The notes under the pieces: generated by a model | Told to the model about the DNA's origin: nothing | Seen by the model: the letters and a program-made list of their open reading frames with translations, nothing else | Databases searched by the model: none | Source of the DNA: Marivivens sp. LCG002 | GTDB lineage: Bacteria > Pseudomonadota > Alphaproteobacteria > Rhodobacterales > Rhodobacteraceae | Length of the DNA stretch: 64,000 bases | NCBI RefSeq assembly: GCF_030264275.1 | Contig: NZ_CP127165.1 | Span: 670,001 to 734,000, forward strand | Reading direction: 5' to 3' | Program-made: the position numbers and the translations under genes | Part shown: positions 26,171-34,944 of the stretch, one piece after another | Layout of the letters: the number at the start of each line of letters is the position of its first letter | Position numbering within the stretch: the first letter of the stretch is position 1

Positions 26171-27049
26171 ATGATCGCAGCAGGTATCGACCTTGGCGGG
26201 ACCAAAATCGAAGCGCAGCTTTTCGATGCCGATTGGAACAGAGGCAAGACCAAGCGCGTCGCTACGCCCGCTACTTATGACACCCTCGTAGAGGCGGTGG
26301 CCGATCTCATTCAATGGGCAGGCCCCGTGCCCGTCGGGATCAGTGCCGCAGGGCTGATCAATCCGCAAACAGGTGTCGCCCTGACCGCCAACCTCCCTGC
26401 AAGCGGCAAACCTTTTCCGGCGGATGTGACCAAACGGGCAGGGCGCAAGGTCACTTGGGTGAACGATGCCCGTTCCGTTATCCTGTCCGAAGCGGTTTTC
26501 GGCGCGGCAAAAGACGTTGCTTCGGTTGCGGGCCTCATCCTCGGGACAGGTGTCGGGGGCGGGATCGCGGTCAAGGGGCGTTTGTTGACGGGCCCCACAG
26601 GCACAGTCGGCGAGATCGGACATGGGCCGCTCTCTGCGCCGACGGTCGCCAAATACGGACTTCCGATCCACACATGCGGCTGTGGCCGCAAAGGATGTGT
26701 CGAAACCTATGTATCGGGTCCGGGTATGGTGCGGATCGCCGAGGTGCTGGGATCCGAACTTCGTGACACGCGTCTCATCGCGGCCGAGCGGGGGCAGGTC
26801 TGGCGCGTCTGGTGCGAGCTGACGGCTGAACTTCTTTTGACGTTGTCGCTGGCGGCCGACCCCGAAGTCGTGGTGATTGCGGGTGGATTGTCCAATATCC
26901 CCCATCTGATCGAAGACCTGACCGCCGCTTTGAAAGCCGCGCAATTCGGCGGCTTCGGTATCCCCGAGCTGCGGCTTGCCACTGTCGGGGACACTGCCGG
27001 CGCAAGCGGCGCAGCCTATGCCGCATGGCGCAAGGCAAACCATGGTTGA
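26171..27049 (+). CDS. nagK: ROK-family sugar kinase, probable N-acetylglucosamine kinase
   Basis: 292 residues. ATP-binding DLGGTKIEAQLF at the N-terminus, ILGTGVGGGIAVKG, EIGHGPL and the ROK zinc site HTCGCGRKGCVETYVSG. The reading frame is open upstream to 25982, inside the previous gene, but MIAAGIDLGGTK is the family start. The overlap with nagA by eight bases supports phosphorylation of free GlcNAc followed by deacetylation, consistent with cell-wall amino sugar recycling or chitobiose use. Other hexoses remain possible substrates. Confidence 0.85.
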   Translation: MIAAGIDLGGTKIEAQLFDADWNRGKTKRVATPATYDTLVEAVADLIQWAGPVPVGISAAGLINPQTGVALTANLPASGKPFPADVTKRAGRKVTWVNDARSVILSEAVFGAAKDVASVAGLILGTGVGGGIAVKGRLLTGPTGTVGEIGHGPLSAPTVAKYGLPIHTCGCGRKGCVETYVSGPGMVRIAEVLGSELRDTRLIAAERGQVWRVWCELTAELLLTLSLAADPEVVVIAGGLSNIPHLIEDLTAALKAAQFGGFGIPELRLATVGDTAGASGAAYAAWRKANHG

Positions 27050-28160
27050 GCGCATCGTCTCTGCAACGCTGTTCGACGGGCAAAGACTCGGGCCGCGCGA
27101 TATGATCGTTCGGGATGGTGTCATCGTGAACGTCACAGAGCCGAGCGGCAGTGGCACCCGATTGGAGGGGATTGTCACACTCGGGTTTCTCGATCTTCAG
27201 GTCAACGGCGGGGGCGGCATTTTGTGGAATGCAGAGCCAACCGTCCAAGGCGCTCTCGGGATCGCTGCTGCACACCGCGGTTTAGGCACCGTGGGCATAA
27301 TGCCGACCCTTATCACCGATGCCCCCGAGGTCATGGCCCGTGCCGCAGACGCGATGCTCGATCTGTGGGGGGAGCCGTCAATTCTCGGGGCGCATTTCGA
27401 AGGGCCGCATATCAATCTGGCAAAGCGCGGCACCCATGCGGCGCGCTTTATCCGTCCCTTTGATGATGCAAGCCTTGAGCCGATCAAGCGGCTTAGGGCC
27501 AAGGGAATACCCGTGATGCTCACGCTTGCGCCCGAATATGTTGCGCCGCGCGATATCGCCCTGCTGACCGAGCTTGGGGTCATCGTGTCGCTCGGCCATT
27601 CGAATGCGACGAGCCGAGAGGCCAAGGCGGGTTTCGCGGCAGGAGCGCGCGCGGTCACGCATCTTTACAACGCGATGTCCCAGATGCAGGGGCGCGAGGC
27701 GGGGCTCGTCGGGGCTGCGATCAATTCCGATGCCTTTGTCGGGATCATCGCCGATGGGCATCATGTCGCCCCCGAGATGATCGCGCTTGCCTGTCGTGCC
27801 CGTCCGAGGGCCGACCGCATGTACCTTGTGTCCGATGCCATGCCGACGGTCGGGGGACCCGAGAGCTTTGAGCTTTATGATATGGAAATAAGGGTAGAGA
27901 AGGGCCGTCTCGTCAATCCCGAAGGCGCTCTCGCGGGGGCGCATATCTCAATGGCCGAAGGCGTCGCGGTTCTTGTGCAACGGGCCGGGATCGCGCTTTG
28001 TGATGCGCTGAAAATGGCGGTCACGCATCCTGCGCAGTTGCTCGGTCGCCCCGATCTTGCGACGGTGATCGGACGTCGCGCGGATGACCTCATCTGCCTG
28101 ACCCCTGATCTTGGGGTGCGTGGTACGCTTGGCGACCTCTTGTCCGACGTGGCAATCTAG
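27042..28160 (+). CDS. nagA: N-acetylglucosamine-6-phosphate deacetylase
   Basis: 372-residue amidohydrolase converting GlcNAc-6-P to glucosamine-6-P. Metal and catalytic motifs are present: GFLDLQVNGGGG, HFEGPHINLAKRGTH, SLGHSNAT, THLYNAMSQMQGREAG, IADGHHV and the catalytic Asp in LVSDAMP. The start MVERIVSATLFDG overlaps nagK, implying coupling. No nagB or PTS gene is nearby, so GlcNAc-6-P arises from NagK here. Confidence 0.95.
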   Translation: MVERIVSATLFDGQRLGPRDMIVRDGVIVNVTEPSGSGTRLEGIVTLGFLDLQVNGGGGILWNAEPTVQGALGIAAAHRGLGTVGIMPTLITDAPEVMARAADAMLDLWGEPSILGAHFEGPHINLAKRGTHAARFIRPFDDASLEPIKRLRAKGIPVMLTLAPEYVAPRDIALLTELGVIVSLGHSNATSREAKAGFAAGARAVTHLYNAMSQMQGREAGLVGAAINSDAFVGIIADGHHVAPEMIALACRARPRADRMYLVSDAMPTVGGPESFELYDMEIRVEKGRLVNPEGALAGAHISMAEGVAVLVQRAGIALCDALKMAVTHPAQLLGRPDLATVIGRRADDLICLTPDLGVRGTLGDLLSDVAI

Positions 28161-28162
28161 TC

Positions 28163-28184
28163 GTATATCAAGAATGGTATACCA
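28163..28184. promoter_or_regulatory. Candidate operator of the aldehyde dehydrogenase-lactonase operon
   Basis: GTATATCA-N4-TGGTATACCA, beginning just after the nagA stop and about 135 bases before the aldehyde dehydrogenase gene. The TGGTATACCA dyad is identical to 22822-22831, and the two-block layout repeats at 50729-50756 upstream of the oligosaccharide importer. GntR/FadR-type recognition is the best guess; no such regulator is in the window. Confidence 0.5.
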
Positions 28185-28319
28185 AGTTTGCGCGTTGAAA
28201 TTTGAGTGCTATGTCTTGGGCGACTATCAAACGCGAGACGATTCAGGAATGAGAGACGGCTCAAGCGCTCTGAAATATGAGTTTTCCGATGCGCGGTCCG
28301 TCAACACGAGGAGAAGAAG

Positions 28320-29834
28320 ATGACCTTTACCCCGCACGGCAAACACCTCATCGCAGGCGAATGGGTGGCAAGTGAAAAGAGCTTCCGCTCCGAACCCGCC
28401 CATGGCGAAGCGCACGACTTTTCGGTCGGCACGCCTGAGCAGGTTGATCGTGCTTGCGTTGCGGCAGAAGAGGCGTTCTGGTCCTATGGCTATAGCTCCC
28501 GTGCCGAGCGCGCGGCCTTTCTCAACACCATCGCGGACGAGATCGAAGCTCGCGCCGACGCCATCACCCAGATCGGGACCGAGGAAACGGGGCTTCCTGT
28601 CGCACGCCTCCAAGGCGAGCGTGGCCGCACCACGGGTCAACTTCGGCTCTTTGCGTCGCATATTCTGGCAGGGGATTACCTTGATCGTCGCGTGGACGAG
28701 GCGTTGCCCGACCGTGCGCCGCTTCCGCGTCCCGAAATCCGCCTGATGCAGCGTCCCATCGGTCCCGTTGCGGTGTTCGGTGCGTCGAACTTCCCGCTCG
28801 CCTTTTCGACCGCGGGCGGCGACACGGCTTCGGCTCTGGCTGCGGGCTGTCCCGTCGTCGTCAAAGGTCACTCGGCCCACCCCGGAACGGGCGAGATCAT
28901 CGCAGAGGCCATTCATGCCGCCATTGCCAAATGCGGCATTCATCCTGGTGTGTTCAGCCTCATCCAGGGCGGCAAGCGCGATGTCGGCACCTCTTTGGTG
29001 CAGCATCCGTTGATCAAGGCTGTAGGCTTCACGGGCTCACTTGCGGGCGGCCGTGCCCTCTTTGATCTTTGCGCCCAGCGCGATGAGCCGATCCCGTTCT
29101 TTGGCGAGCTTGGCTCCGTCAACCCGATGTTCTTTATGCCCAATGCCCTTGCCAACCGCGGCGAAGCGATTGCAGCGGGCTGGGCGGGGTCGCTGACCAT
29201 GGGGGCAGGCCAGTTCTGCACCAATCCGGGCATTTCCGTCGTGCTCGACGGCCCCGATGCCGATCGCTTTACCGAAGCCGCCGTCAAAGCGCTCGAGCCG
29301 ATCGGCGCCCAAACGATGCTCACCGACGGGATCGCGAGCGCCTATCGCAGTGGTCGCGACCGTGTTGCCGCCACCGCAGGGGTCCAAGAGCTTCTGACTT
29401 CGACCTGTGACATGCGCAACGCCACGCCCTATCTCTTTGCCACCACAGGCAAGGAGTGGCTCGACAACCACGTCCTCGGCGAAGAGGTCTTCGGCCCGCT
29501 CGGTCTTATTGTTCGAGCTGCCGATATGGACGAAATGCTCACCATAGCGCGGTCCCTACAGGGGCAGCTTACCTGCACGATCCATCTTGACGATGCAGAC
29601 GCCGAGGACGCCCGCAAGCTTCTTCCGATCCTCGAGCGCAAAGCCGGCCGCATTCTTGCGAACGGGTTCCCGACAGGGGTCGAGGTTTGTGATGCCATGG
29701 TGCACGGCGGACCCTATCCCGCGTCGACGAACTTCGGAGCGACCTCGGTCGGAACGATGGCGATCCGTCGTTTCCTGCGGCCCGTCTCCTATCAGAACAT
29801 TCCCGCGGCTGTGCTGCCCGAGGATATTCGCTAA
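28320..29834 (+). CDS. Alpha-ketoglutarate semialdehyde dehydrogenase (2,5-dioxovalerate dehydrogenase)
   Basis: 504-residue NAD(P)-dependent aldehyde dehydrogenase of the KGSADH-III type. Catalytic C300 in GAGQFCTNPG, general base E263 in FFGELGSVNP, and cofactor segment GPVAVFGASNFPLAFSTAGGDTASALAAG. KGSADHs differ from ordinary ALDHs by exactly this FGASNFPLAF and ELGSVNP wording. It is the last step of oxidative L-arabinose or galactarate catabolism, giving alpha-ketoglutarate. The lactonase gene follows 50 bases on; both dehydratases of the route are at 37.7-41.3 kb. Confidence 0.92.
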   Translation: MTFTPHGKHLIAGEWVASEKSFRSEPAHGEAHDFSVGTPEQVDRACVAAEEAFWSYGYSSRAERAAFLNTIADEIEARADAITQIGTEETGLPVARLQGERGRTTGQLRLFASHILAGDYLDRRVDEALPDRAPLPRPEIRLMQRPIGPVAVFGASNFPLAFSTAGGDTASALAAGCPVVVKGHSAHPGTGEIIAEAIHAAIAKCGIHPGVFSLIQGGKRDVGTSLVQHPLIKAVGFTGSLAGGRALFDLCAQRDEPIPFFGELGSVNPMFFMPNALANRGEAIAAGWAGSLTMGAGQFCTNPGISVVLDGPDADRFTEAAVKALEPIGAQTMLTDGIASAYRSGRDRVAATAGVQELLTSTCDMRNATPYLFATTGKEWLDNHVLGEEVFGPLGLIVRAADMDEMLTIARSLQGQLTCTIHLDDADAEDARKLLPILERKAGRILANGFPTGVEVCDAMVHGGPYPASTNFGATSVGTMAIRRFLRPVSYQNIPAAVLPEDIR

Positions 29835-29843
29835 TTGAACGAG

Positions 29844-29862
29844 GGGAGGCCGGCGGCCTCCC
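29844..29862 (+). repeat. Intercistronic hairpin
   Basis: GGGAGGCC-GGC-GGCCTCCC, a perfect eight-pair stem 9 bases after the aldehyde dehydrogenase stop and 22 bases before the lactonase start, followed by TTCAA. It could be a partial attenuator or an mRNA-stability element that sets the ratio of the two products. Confidence 0.5.
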
Positions 29863-29884
29863 TTCAAGCCGAATGGGGGGAAAT

Positions 29885-30742
29885 ATGGCAGAGGTTTTCG
29901 ACAGCACGCGCTGCACCTTGGGCGAGGGGGCTCTTTGGCACCCGAAACGCCAAGAGCTTATCTGGTTCGACATCCTTGGCAAAAAGATGTTCCGCAAGGG
30001 ATCGGCAGAGACCATCGTCACCGCTCTCGACGAGGTCAGTTCTGCTGCCTTCTGGGTGGACGCGGCGCGTATCGTCGTGGCAACGCAGTCCGCTTTGGTG
30101 CTTTGCAACCTTGATACGGGCGAGACCGAGAAACTTGTCGATCTTGAAGCCGACAACGCCGTGACCCGTTCGAATGATGGACGCGCCGACCCTTGGGGCG
30201 GTCTCTGGATCGGCACGATGGGGTTCAAAGCCGAAAAAGAGGCGGGGGCTTTCTATCGGTATTACAAAGGCGAGCTGCGCCAACTCTTTCCCGATATCAC
30301 AATTCCCAATTCGACCTGTTTTGCGCCGGATCGGAGCCGTGCCTATTTCTCGGATACAGCGCAGGGCAAACTTTTTACCGTGACGCTCGACAAAGACGGC
30401 TGGCCCGATGCCGCGCCCGAAGTGCTTGTCGATTTCACGGCGTCGGGTCTTAACCCCGATGGTGCGGTGACTGATGCGACAGGGAACCTCTGGATCGCGT
30501 TTTGGGGCGCAGCGCAGGTCGGCGTATACAGCCCGACCGGCACGCAAATCGCGTCGCATGCGATGGACGCGGCCCAAGTCACCTGTCCTGCTTTCGGCGG
30601 CTCCGATCTGACCACTCTGTTTTGCACCTCCGCATCAGAAGGTCTGAGCGAGGACGAAAGGGCAAAATTCGCGGGCACAGGGATGGTCTTTGTCCAGCCC
30701 AATGCAGGGCAGGGCCGCGAGGAATACGCCGTTCTTCTCTAG
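29885..30742 (+). CDS. SMP-30/gluconolactonase-family sugar lactonase, probable L-arabinolactonase
   Basis: 285-residue six-bladed beta-propeller of the SMP-30/regucalcin family. Metal ligands are in LGEGALWHP (Glu), the NDGRADPWGGLWIGTMG segment (Asn/Asp) and NPDGAVTDATGNLWIA. It hydrolyses a sugar-acid lactone; the context (KGSADH upstream, arabonate and KDA dehydratases near) points to L-arabinono-1,4-lactone, although xylono- or galactonolactone are possible. ATG 29885 follows GGGGGGA; the ATG at 29873 overlaps that ribosome site and is less likely. Confidence 0.85.
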   Translation: MAEVFDSTRCTLGEGALWHPKRQELIWFDILGKKMFRKGSAETIVTALDEVSSAAFWVDAARIVVATQSALVLCNLDTGETEKLVDLEADNAVTRSNDGRADPWGGLWIGTMGFKAEKEAGAFYRYYKGELRQLFPDITIPNSTCFAPDRSRAYFSDTAQGKLFTVTLDKDGWPDAAPEVLVDFTASGLNPDGAVTDATGNLWIAFWGAAQVGVYSPTGTQIASHAMDAAQVTCPAFGGSDLTTLFCTSASEGLSEDERAKFAGTGMVFVQPNAGQGREEYAVLL

Positions 30743-30743
30743 G

Positions 30744-31751
30744 TCAGGGTGTGACGAGCACCTTGACCAGATGGTCTCGGTGCTCTGTCAGATCCGCAAA
30801 CCGTGCGGGAAGATCACGCAGCGCCACGATTTCGGATGCTATTTCCTTGGTCGGAATATCTCCCGAGCGCATCGCTGCCATCACCCGTTCAAAGTCCGCC
30901 TTGAGAGCATTGCGCGAGCCGATGATCCGCGCCTCGCGTTTATGGAACTCGGCATCGCTAAAGGTGATGTCGTCCTTGACCACGCTGATCAGAACGGTCG
31001 TCCCTCCATGCGCAAGCAGAGGGAAGCCCGACATAATGGCCTTGGCGTTTCCTGTCGCATCGAAGACCGCGTCAAAACCCTCGGACAATCGGCCTGTGAG
31101 GATGTTGTCTTCGGGTGTGTGTGTGACTTTGAAGCCGAATTTTTCCTTGGCAAGCCGAAGCCTGTCTTCACTCAGGTCCATAAGGTGCACCTCTGCACCT
31201 GCAAGGCGCGCAAAGAGTGCAGCGCCGATCCCGATGGGACCCGCACCCGTTACAAGGACAAGGTCACCTGGTCCGATTTCCGAGCGGGCCACCGCGTGCG
31301 CACCGATGGCGAGGAACTCGACCATTGCCGCTTCGATGGGCGTCAGGCCCTCGGCGGAATAGATATTCGTTTCGGGCACCGCGATGCGTTTGCACATGCC
31401 GCCGTCACGGTGCACCCCGAGCACTTCGATTCGAGCGCAGCAATTGGGTTTGCCGCGTGAACAGGCGCGGCAGGTTCCGCATGAAATATAGGGGTTCACG
31501 ACGACCAGCTCGCCTTGACGCGGACCCTCGGCGATACGTCCCGAAAGCTCGTGACCTATGACGCGTGGATAGGCAAGGAAGGGATGTTTTCCTTCGAAAA
31601 TATGGTAGTCCGTGCCGCAAATCCCCACAGCTTCGATATCGACCAGAACCCAGCCGCTCGGGGCGTGCGTTAGAACCGGTCGCATCTCGATTTCGACTTT
31701 TCCAGGTTCGACGACAACGAGATTTGGTCCAAGCTCATTTCCCAGCGGCAT
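30744..31751 (-). CDS. Zinc-dependent medium-chain alcohol dehydrogenase, sugar (acid)-type
   Basis: 335 residues. Catalytic zinc site GICGTDYHIFEG and GHE (RVIGHELSG), structural zinc four-Cys lobe (CGTCRACSRGKPNCC), and Rossmann motif VTGAGPIGIGAALFARLAGA. Similar to L-galactonate 5-dehydrogenase, sorbitol and threonine-type dehydrogenases; the substrate is probably a sugar, polyol or aldonate, given the neighbours. Convergent with the lactonase gene with only one base between the two ends, so no terminator is visible. Confidence 0.78.
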   Translation of the reverse strand: MPLGNELGPNLVVVEPGKVEIEMRPVLTHAPSGWVLVDIEAVGICGTDYHIFEGKHPFLAYPRVIGHELSGRIAEGPRQGELVVVNPYISCGTCRACSRGKPNCCARIEVLGVHRDGGMCKRIAVPETNIYSAEGLTPIEAAMVEFLAIGAHAVARSEIGPGDLVLVTGAGPIGIGAALFARLAGAEVHLMDLSEDRLRLAKEKFGFKVTHTPEDNILTGRLSEGFDAVFDATGNAKAIMSGFPLLAHGGTTVLISVVKDDITFSDAEFHKREARIIGSRNALKADFERVMAAMRSGDIPTKEIASEIVALRDLPARFADLTEHRDHLVKVLVTP

Positions 31752-31876
31752 CAGGGTTCCCCACGTTCGTGCGATTCACTGCACCCGAGTGTGGGCGAGA
31801 TACGGACGGGAGACCAGCAGGATCAAACAGGCTAAAGCACTGCGAAACTAACGTATCATTAAGTATTTTGGGGAAG

Positions 31877-31951
31877 TGGCAGCCCGTAGGGGAATCGAAC
31901 CCCTCTTTCCAGGTTGAAAACCTGGCGTCCTAACCGATAGACGAACGGGCC
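31877..31951 (-). tRNA. tRNA-Glu (anticodon TTC)
   Basis: On the minus strand the 75-nt cloverleaf begins GGCCCGTTCGTCTATCGG; the anticodon stem-loop CCAGG-TTTTCAA-CCTGG gives anticodon TTC; the T arm is AGGGG-TTCGATT-CCCCT; the acceptor closes with ACGGGCT, and G-CCA is encoded. An identical copy is at 55107-55181 in the same orientation. Confidence 0.97.
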
Positions 31952-32065
31952 ACGGTGGGGAGCGTTTAGTCTGTGCCATCGCCGCGCGCAAGAGGCAATT
32001 TGAACTTTCCCGCATTGTTTTTTCGTCGCCTTGCAGAGAAGCGATTTCACGGCTACTTAGGCGCT

Positions 32066-32192
32066 ATTCTCGGGGCGGGGCGAAATTCCCCACCGGCGGT
32101 TATAGCCCGCGAGCGCCTTTTGCATTTGCAGAAGGGTCAGCAGACTTCGGTGAAATTCCGAGGCCGACAGTTAAAGTCTGGATGAAAGAGAA
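32066..32192 (+). ncRNA. FMN riboswitch (RFN element)
   Basis: All conserved RFN blocks are present: TTCTCGGGGCGGGGCGAAAT at the 5' side, CCCCACCGGCGGTTATAGCC, GTCAGCAGACTTCGGTGAAA, GAGGCCGACAGTTAAAGTC, and closing GGATGAAAGAGAA, which pairs with TTCTC. It precedes ribH by 71 bases. A downstream stem (CGGG-TTCG-CCCG with flanking CAGG/CCTG, 32197-32218) may form part of the expression platform. FMN binding would reduce ribH expression. Confidence 0.96.
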
Positions 32193-32263
32193 TGGACAGG
32201 ACGGGTTCGCCCGGCCCTGACCGCTATCGCCTTGGGACCATTTGGTAAACACAGGATGGACCC

Positions 32264-32701
32264 ATGACCAAAACTCTCAAGATCGCCTTTATCAAGGCCC
32301 GCTGGCACGCCGACATCGTCGATCAGGCCTATGTCGGCTTTACCCAGAACATGACCGAAAGCGGCACCCCATTCGAGGTCACGCCCTTTGACGTTCCCGG
32401 CGCGTTCGAAATGCCGCTGCTGGCCAAGAAGCTGGGTGCTTCGGGCAAATACGATGCCGTGGTTTGTGCCGCGCTCGTTGTCGACGGCGGTATCTATCGC
32501 CACGATTTCGTCGCTGCCGCTGTGGTGGACGGGCTGATGCAGGCCCAGATGGAGACGGGTGTGCCGACCTATTCCGTCTCGCTCACGCCGCACCATTTCC
32601 AGCCGAGTGCCGAGCACACAGGCTTCTATCACGCCCATTTCATCAAGAAAGGCGCCGAGGCAGCTCATGCCGTGCGCATGATCGCAGCGCTCGAGATCTA
32701 G
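32264..32701 (+). CDS. ribH: 6,7-dimethyl-8-ribityllumazine synthase, RibH2 type
   Basis: Condenses 5-amino-6-ribitylamino-uracil with dihydroxybutanone phosphate, the penultimate riboflavin step. 145 residues, with FIKARWHADIVDQAYVGF, VPGAFEMPLLAKKL and AALVVDGGIYRHDFVAAAVV. The last motif and the lack of the usual RGxTxHFDYV wording match the RibH2 class (Brucella type). It is a lone gene behind an FMN riboswitch, separate from any rib operon, which supports it being a second, FMN-controlled lumazine synthase. Confidence 0.93.
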   Translation: MTKTLKIAFIKARWHADIVDQAYVGFTQNMTESGTPFEVTPFDVPGAFEMPLLAKKLGASGKYDAVVCAALVVDGGIYRHDFVAAAVVDGLMQAQMETGVPTYSVSLTPHHFQPSAEHTGFYHAHFIKKGAEAAHAVRMIAALEI

Positions 32702-32724
32702 GGCCTCTGTCCAGCACTCCCGAG

Positions 32725-32747
32725 GGGCCGCCGTTGCGCGGCCCTTT
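32725..32747 (+). terminator. Intrinsic terminator after ribH
   Basis: GGGCCGC-CGTTGC-GCGGCCC followed by TTTGCCGTT, 24 bases after the ribH stop and just before the convergent LysR gene end. Confidence 0.7.
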
Positions 32748-32753
32748 GCCGTT

Positions 32754-33671
32754 CTAGAGCGCCTCGAGAATTCGGTCGAAGAAGAGCGAGGCCGCGCGCG
32801 TAAGTTGCCGTGAGCGATTGCGGATCACGAAATAGGGCGGCACGGTGATGGGTTTTTCAAGATGAAGAACGTCAAGCTGGTTGCCAAGGCCCGACCCCGT
32901 CAAAAGATCACTGACTTCCTTGGATTGCGGCGCGATGACGTCCGAACTCGCCAAAAGAGCCTCGACCACCAGAAGCGAAGAGCTGTTGACGACGCGGTTC
33001 GGCACCGCAAGGCTCGACGCGTGAAAGGCGTCCTCGACCGCTTTGCGAATGGGAGAGCCGCGTTCCTGAATCACCCAGTCGTAGTCTGACAGATCGCTGA
33101 GTGTGATCTGTTGGCGCCCTGCGAGGGGATGTGCGCTCCGAACCATAAGCTGGACCACTTCCTTACGTCCCGGGTGCACGAGAAATTCGGCCGTGTTGTG
33201 ATCGGTCGGGATTCGCGCAACGATGAAGTCGAACCGTCCCTCATCAAGTCCGCGCACAAGTTCGGTCGAGGGGCTGACCTCGATCGTTACGGCGATGTCG
33301 GGTGAGGTTTCGCTCAGGCTTTGGTAAACCGGCAAAACGATCCCGACGGCGGGCCCCGTCACGGTTCCGATCCGCACTTCACCGCTCAGCCCCGCATTGA
33401 GGTTCTCGACCTCTTTCTGGAGACTCTCGAGTTCCGACACGATCACTCGCGCATGACGCAAGAACATCTCGCCGACGGGCGTGGGCTCGAGTCCCTTGGG
33501 TGAGCGATGGAACAGCGTTGTCTGAGCACGCGCCTCGATATCGGCGACGATACGTGATGCAGCGGGCTGGGACATTGCAAGCGCGCTGGCGGCGATTTGC
33601 AACTGTCCTACTTCAGCGATTTTAAGCAAAAGTTGAAGGTGCGCAGGTTTGAGTTGTCTGGTGAAATTCAT
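32754..33671 (-). CDS. gbpR: LysR-family regulator, GbpR-like (galactose/arabinose-responsive)
   Basis: 305 residues. N-terminal LysR helix-turn-helix (LKPAHLQLLLKIAEVGQLQIAASALAMSQPAASRIVADIEA) and a type-2 periplasmic-binding-protein-like effector domain. It is divergent from chvE; in Agrobacterium and Azospirillum, GbpR sits next to chvE-gguAB and controls it in response to galactose, arabinose or fucose. The gene name is by context and motif similarity. The start codon lies two bases from an AACATA/TATGTT inverted repeat, a likely auto-operator. Confidence 0.82.
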   Translation of the reverse strand: MNFTRQLKPAHLQLLLKIAEVGQLQIAASALAMSQPAASRIVADIEARAQTTLFHRSPKGLEPTPVGEMFLRHARVIVSELESLQKEVENLNAGLSGEVRIGTVTGPAVGIVLPVYQSLSETSPDIAVTIEVSPSTELVRGLDEGRFDFIVARIPTDHNTAEFLVHPGRKEVVQLMVRSAHPLAGRQQITLSDLSDYDWVIQERGSPIRKAVEDAFHASSLAVPNRVVNSSSLLVVEALLASSDVIAPQSKEVSDLLTGSGLGNQLDVLHLEKPITVPPYFVIRNRSRQLTRAASLFFDRILEAL

Positions 33672-33673
33672 CT

Positions 33674-33695
33674 AACATACCATTTTTTATATGTT
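33674..33695. promoter_or_regulatory. Inverted repeat in the gbpR-chvE promoter
   Basis: AACATA-N10-TATGTT in an AT-rich stretch directly at the start of the LysR gene, with spacing in the range of LysR-type binding sites. It lies 126 bases upstream of the chvE start, fitting activation of chvE and autorepression of the regulator. Confidence 0.45.
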
Positions 33696-33820
33696 GAATA
33701 TCTATAATTGAATTTTACAGTTATGTGAAGCGAGAGGTAACACTTCTGCCGAGCTCTATGCTCTGTCAGGGTGTTCCGCCGTTCATGAGGGATGCGCGGA
33801 CCGCCGATTGGGAGGTACTT

Positions 33821-34873
33821 ATGAAACTCAATTATCTGTTGGCCACGGTTGCAACCGCGGCTATTTCTTTCGCTTCTGCATCCTACGCCGAAACCGTCGG
33901 TATCGCGATGCCCACCAAGTCGTCTGCCCGTTGGATCTCGGACGGCAATTCGATGGTCGAGCAATTCGCTGCTGCCGGTTTTGAAACCGATCTTCAGTAT
34001 GCAGAAGACGATATCCCGAACCAGCTTGCCCAGATCGAGAACATGATCACCAAGGGTGTTGACGCTCTGGTCATCGCGGCAATCGACGGCACCACGCTCT
34101 CGAACGCTCTCGAGAACGCAGCGGCTGCGGGTATTCCCGTTATCGCTTATGACCGCTTGATCCGTGACAGCGGCAACGTCGACTACTACGCGACCTTCGA
34201 CAACTTCAAAGTGGGCGTGCAGCAGGCGTCGAGCCTTGTTGCCGGTCTCGAAGAGCGCTTCGGCGAAGGCCCCTATAACGTTGAACTCTTCGGCGGCTCG
34301 CCGGACGACAACAACGCCTACTTCTTCTACAACGGCGCGATGTCGGTTCTTCAGCCGCTGATCGATGCAGGCACGGTCAATATCGTATCGGGTCAGATGG
34401 GCATGGACACCGTCGGCACCCTGCGTTGGGACGGTGCAGTGGCTCAGGCCCGCATGGATAACCTGCTTTCGGCACATTACACCGATGCTCAGGTCCATGG
34501 CGTTCTGTCGCCCTATGATGGTCTCTCGATCGGTATCCTTTCGTCCCTCAAGGGCGTCGGCTACGGCTCGGGCGACATGAAGATGCCGATCGTCACCGGT
34601 CAGGACGCCGAAGTGCCTTCGGTCAAGTCGATGCTCGCAGGCGAGCAGTATTCGACCGTCTTCAAGGACACCCGCGCTCTTGCTGGTGTGACTGTCGGCA
34701 TGGTCGAAGCTCTCCTCAAAGGCGGCGAGCCCGAGATCAACGACACCACCACCTATGACAACGGGGTAAAGGTCGTTCCGTCCTATCTCCTCGAGCCGGT
34801 ATCGGTCGATCTGTCGAACTGGGAAGAAATTCTGATCGGAAGCGGTTACTACACCGCCGACCAGATCCAGTAA
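33821..34873 (+). CDS. chvE: Multiple-sugar-binding periplasmic protein ChvE
   Basis: 350-residue ABC-importer binding protein with a signal peptide ([20 protein letters not shown], cleavage near SYA-ETVGI). Core motifs of ChvE/Gbp[78 protein letters not shown] and [19 protein letters not shown]. It binds several aldoses (arabinose, galactose, glucose, xylose). ATG 33821 follows GGGAGGT; upstream in-frame starts lack the signal peptide at the N-terminus. First gene of chvE-gguA-gguB and the catabolic genes. Confidence 0.95.
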   Translation: MKLNYLLATVATAAISFASASYAETVGIAMPTKSSARWISDGNSMVEQFAAAGFETDLQYAEDDIPNQLAQIENMITKGVDALVIAAIDGTTLSNALENAAAAGIPVIAYDRLIRDSGNVDYYATFDNFKVGVQQASSLVAGLEERFGEGPYNVELFGGSPDDNNAYFFYNGAMSVLQPLIDAGTVNIVSGQMGMDTVGTLRWDGAVAQARMDNLLSAHYTDAQVHGVLSPYDGLSIGILSSLKGVGYGSGDMKMPIVTGQDAEVPSVKSMLAGEQYSTVFKDTRALAGVTVGMVEALLKGGEPEINDTTTYDNGVKVVPSYLLEPVSVDLSNWEEILIGSGYYTADQIQ

Positions 34874-34944
34874 CGTCTCCTCCCTGTCTGCCCGCGATGC
34901 CGATGCGTATCGCGGGCATTCATTCATACTACATAGGGACTCGC

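Noticed and set aside
31760-31870. Possible integration scar next to tRNA-Glu
   Set aside because: No integrase, no partial tRNA repeat and no composition change beside either tRNA copy.
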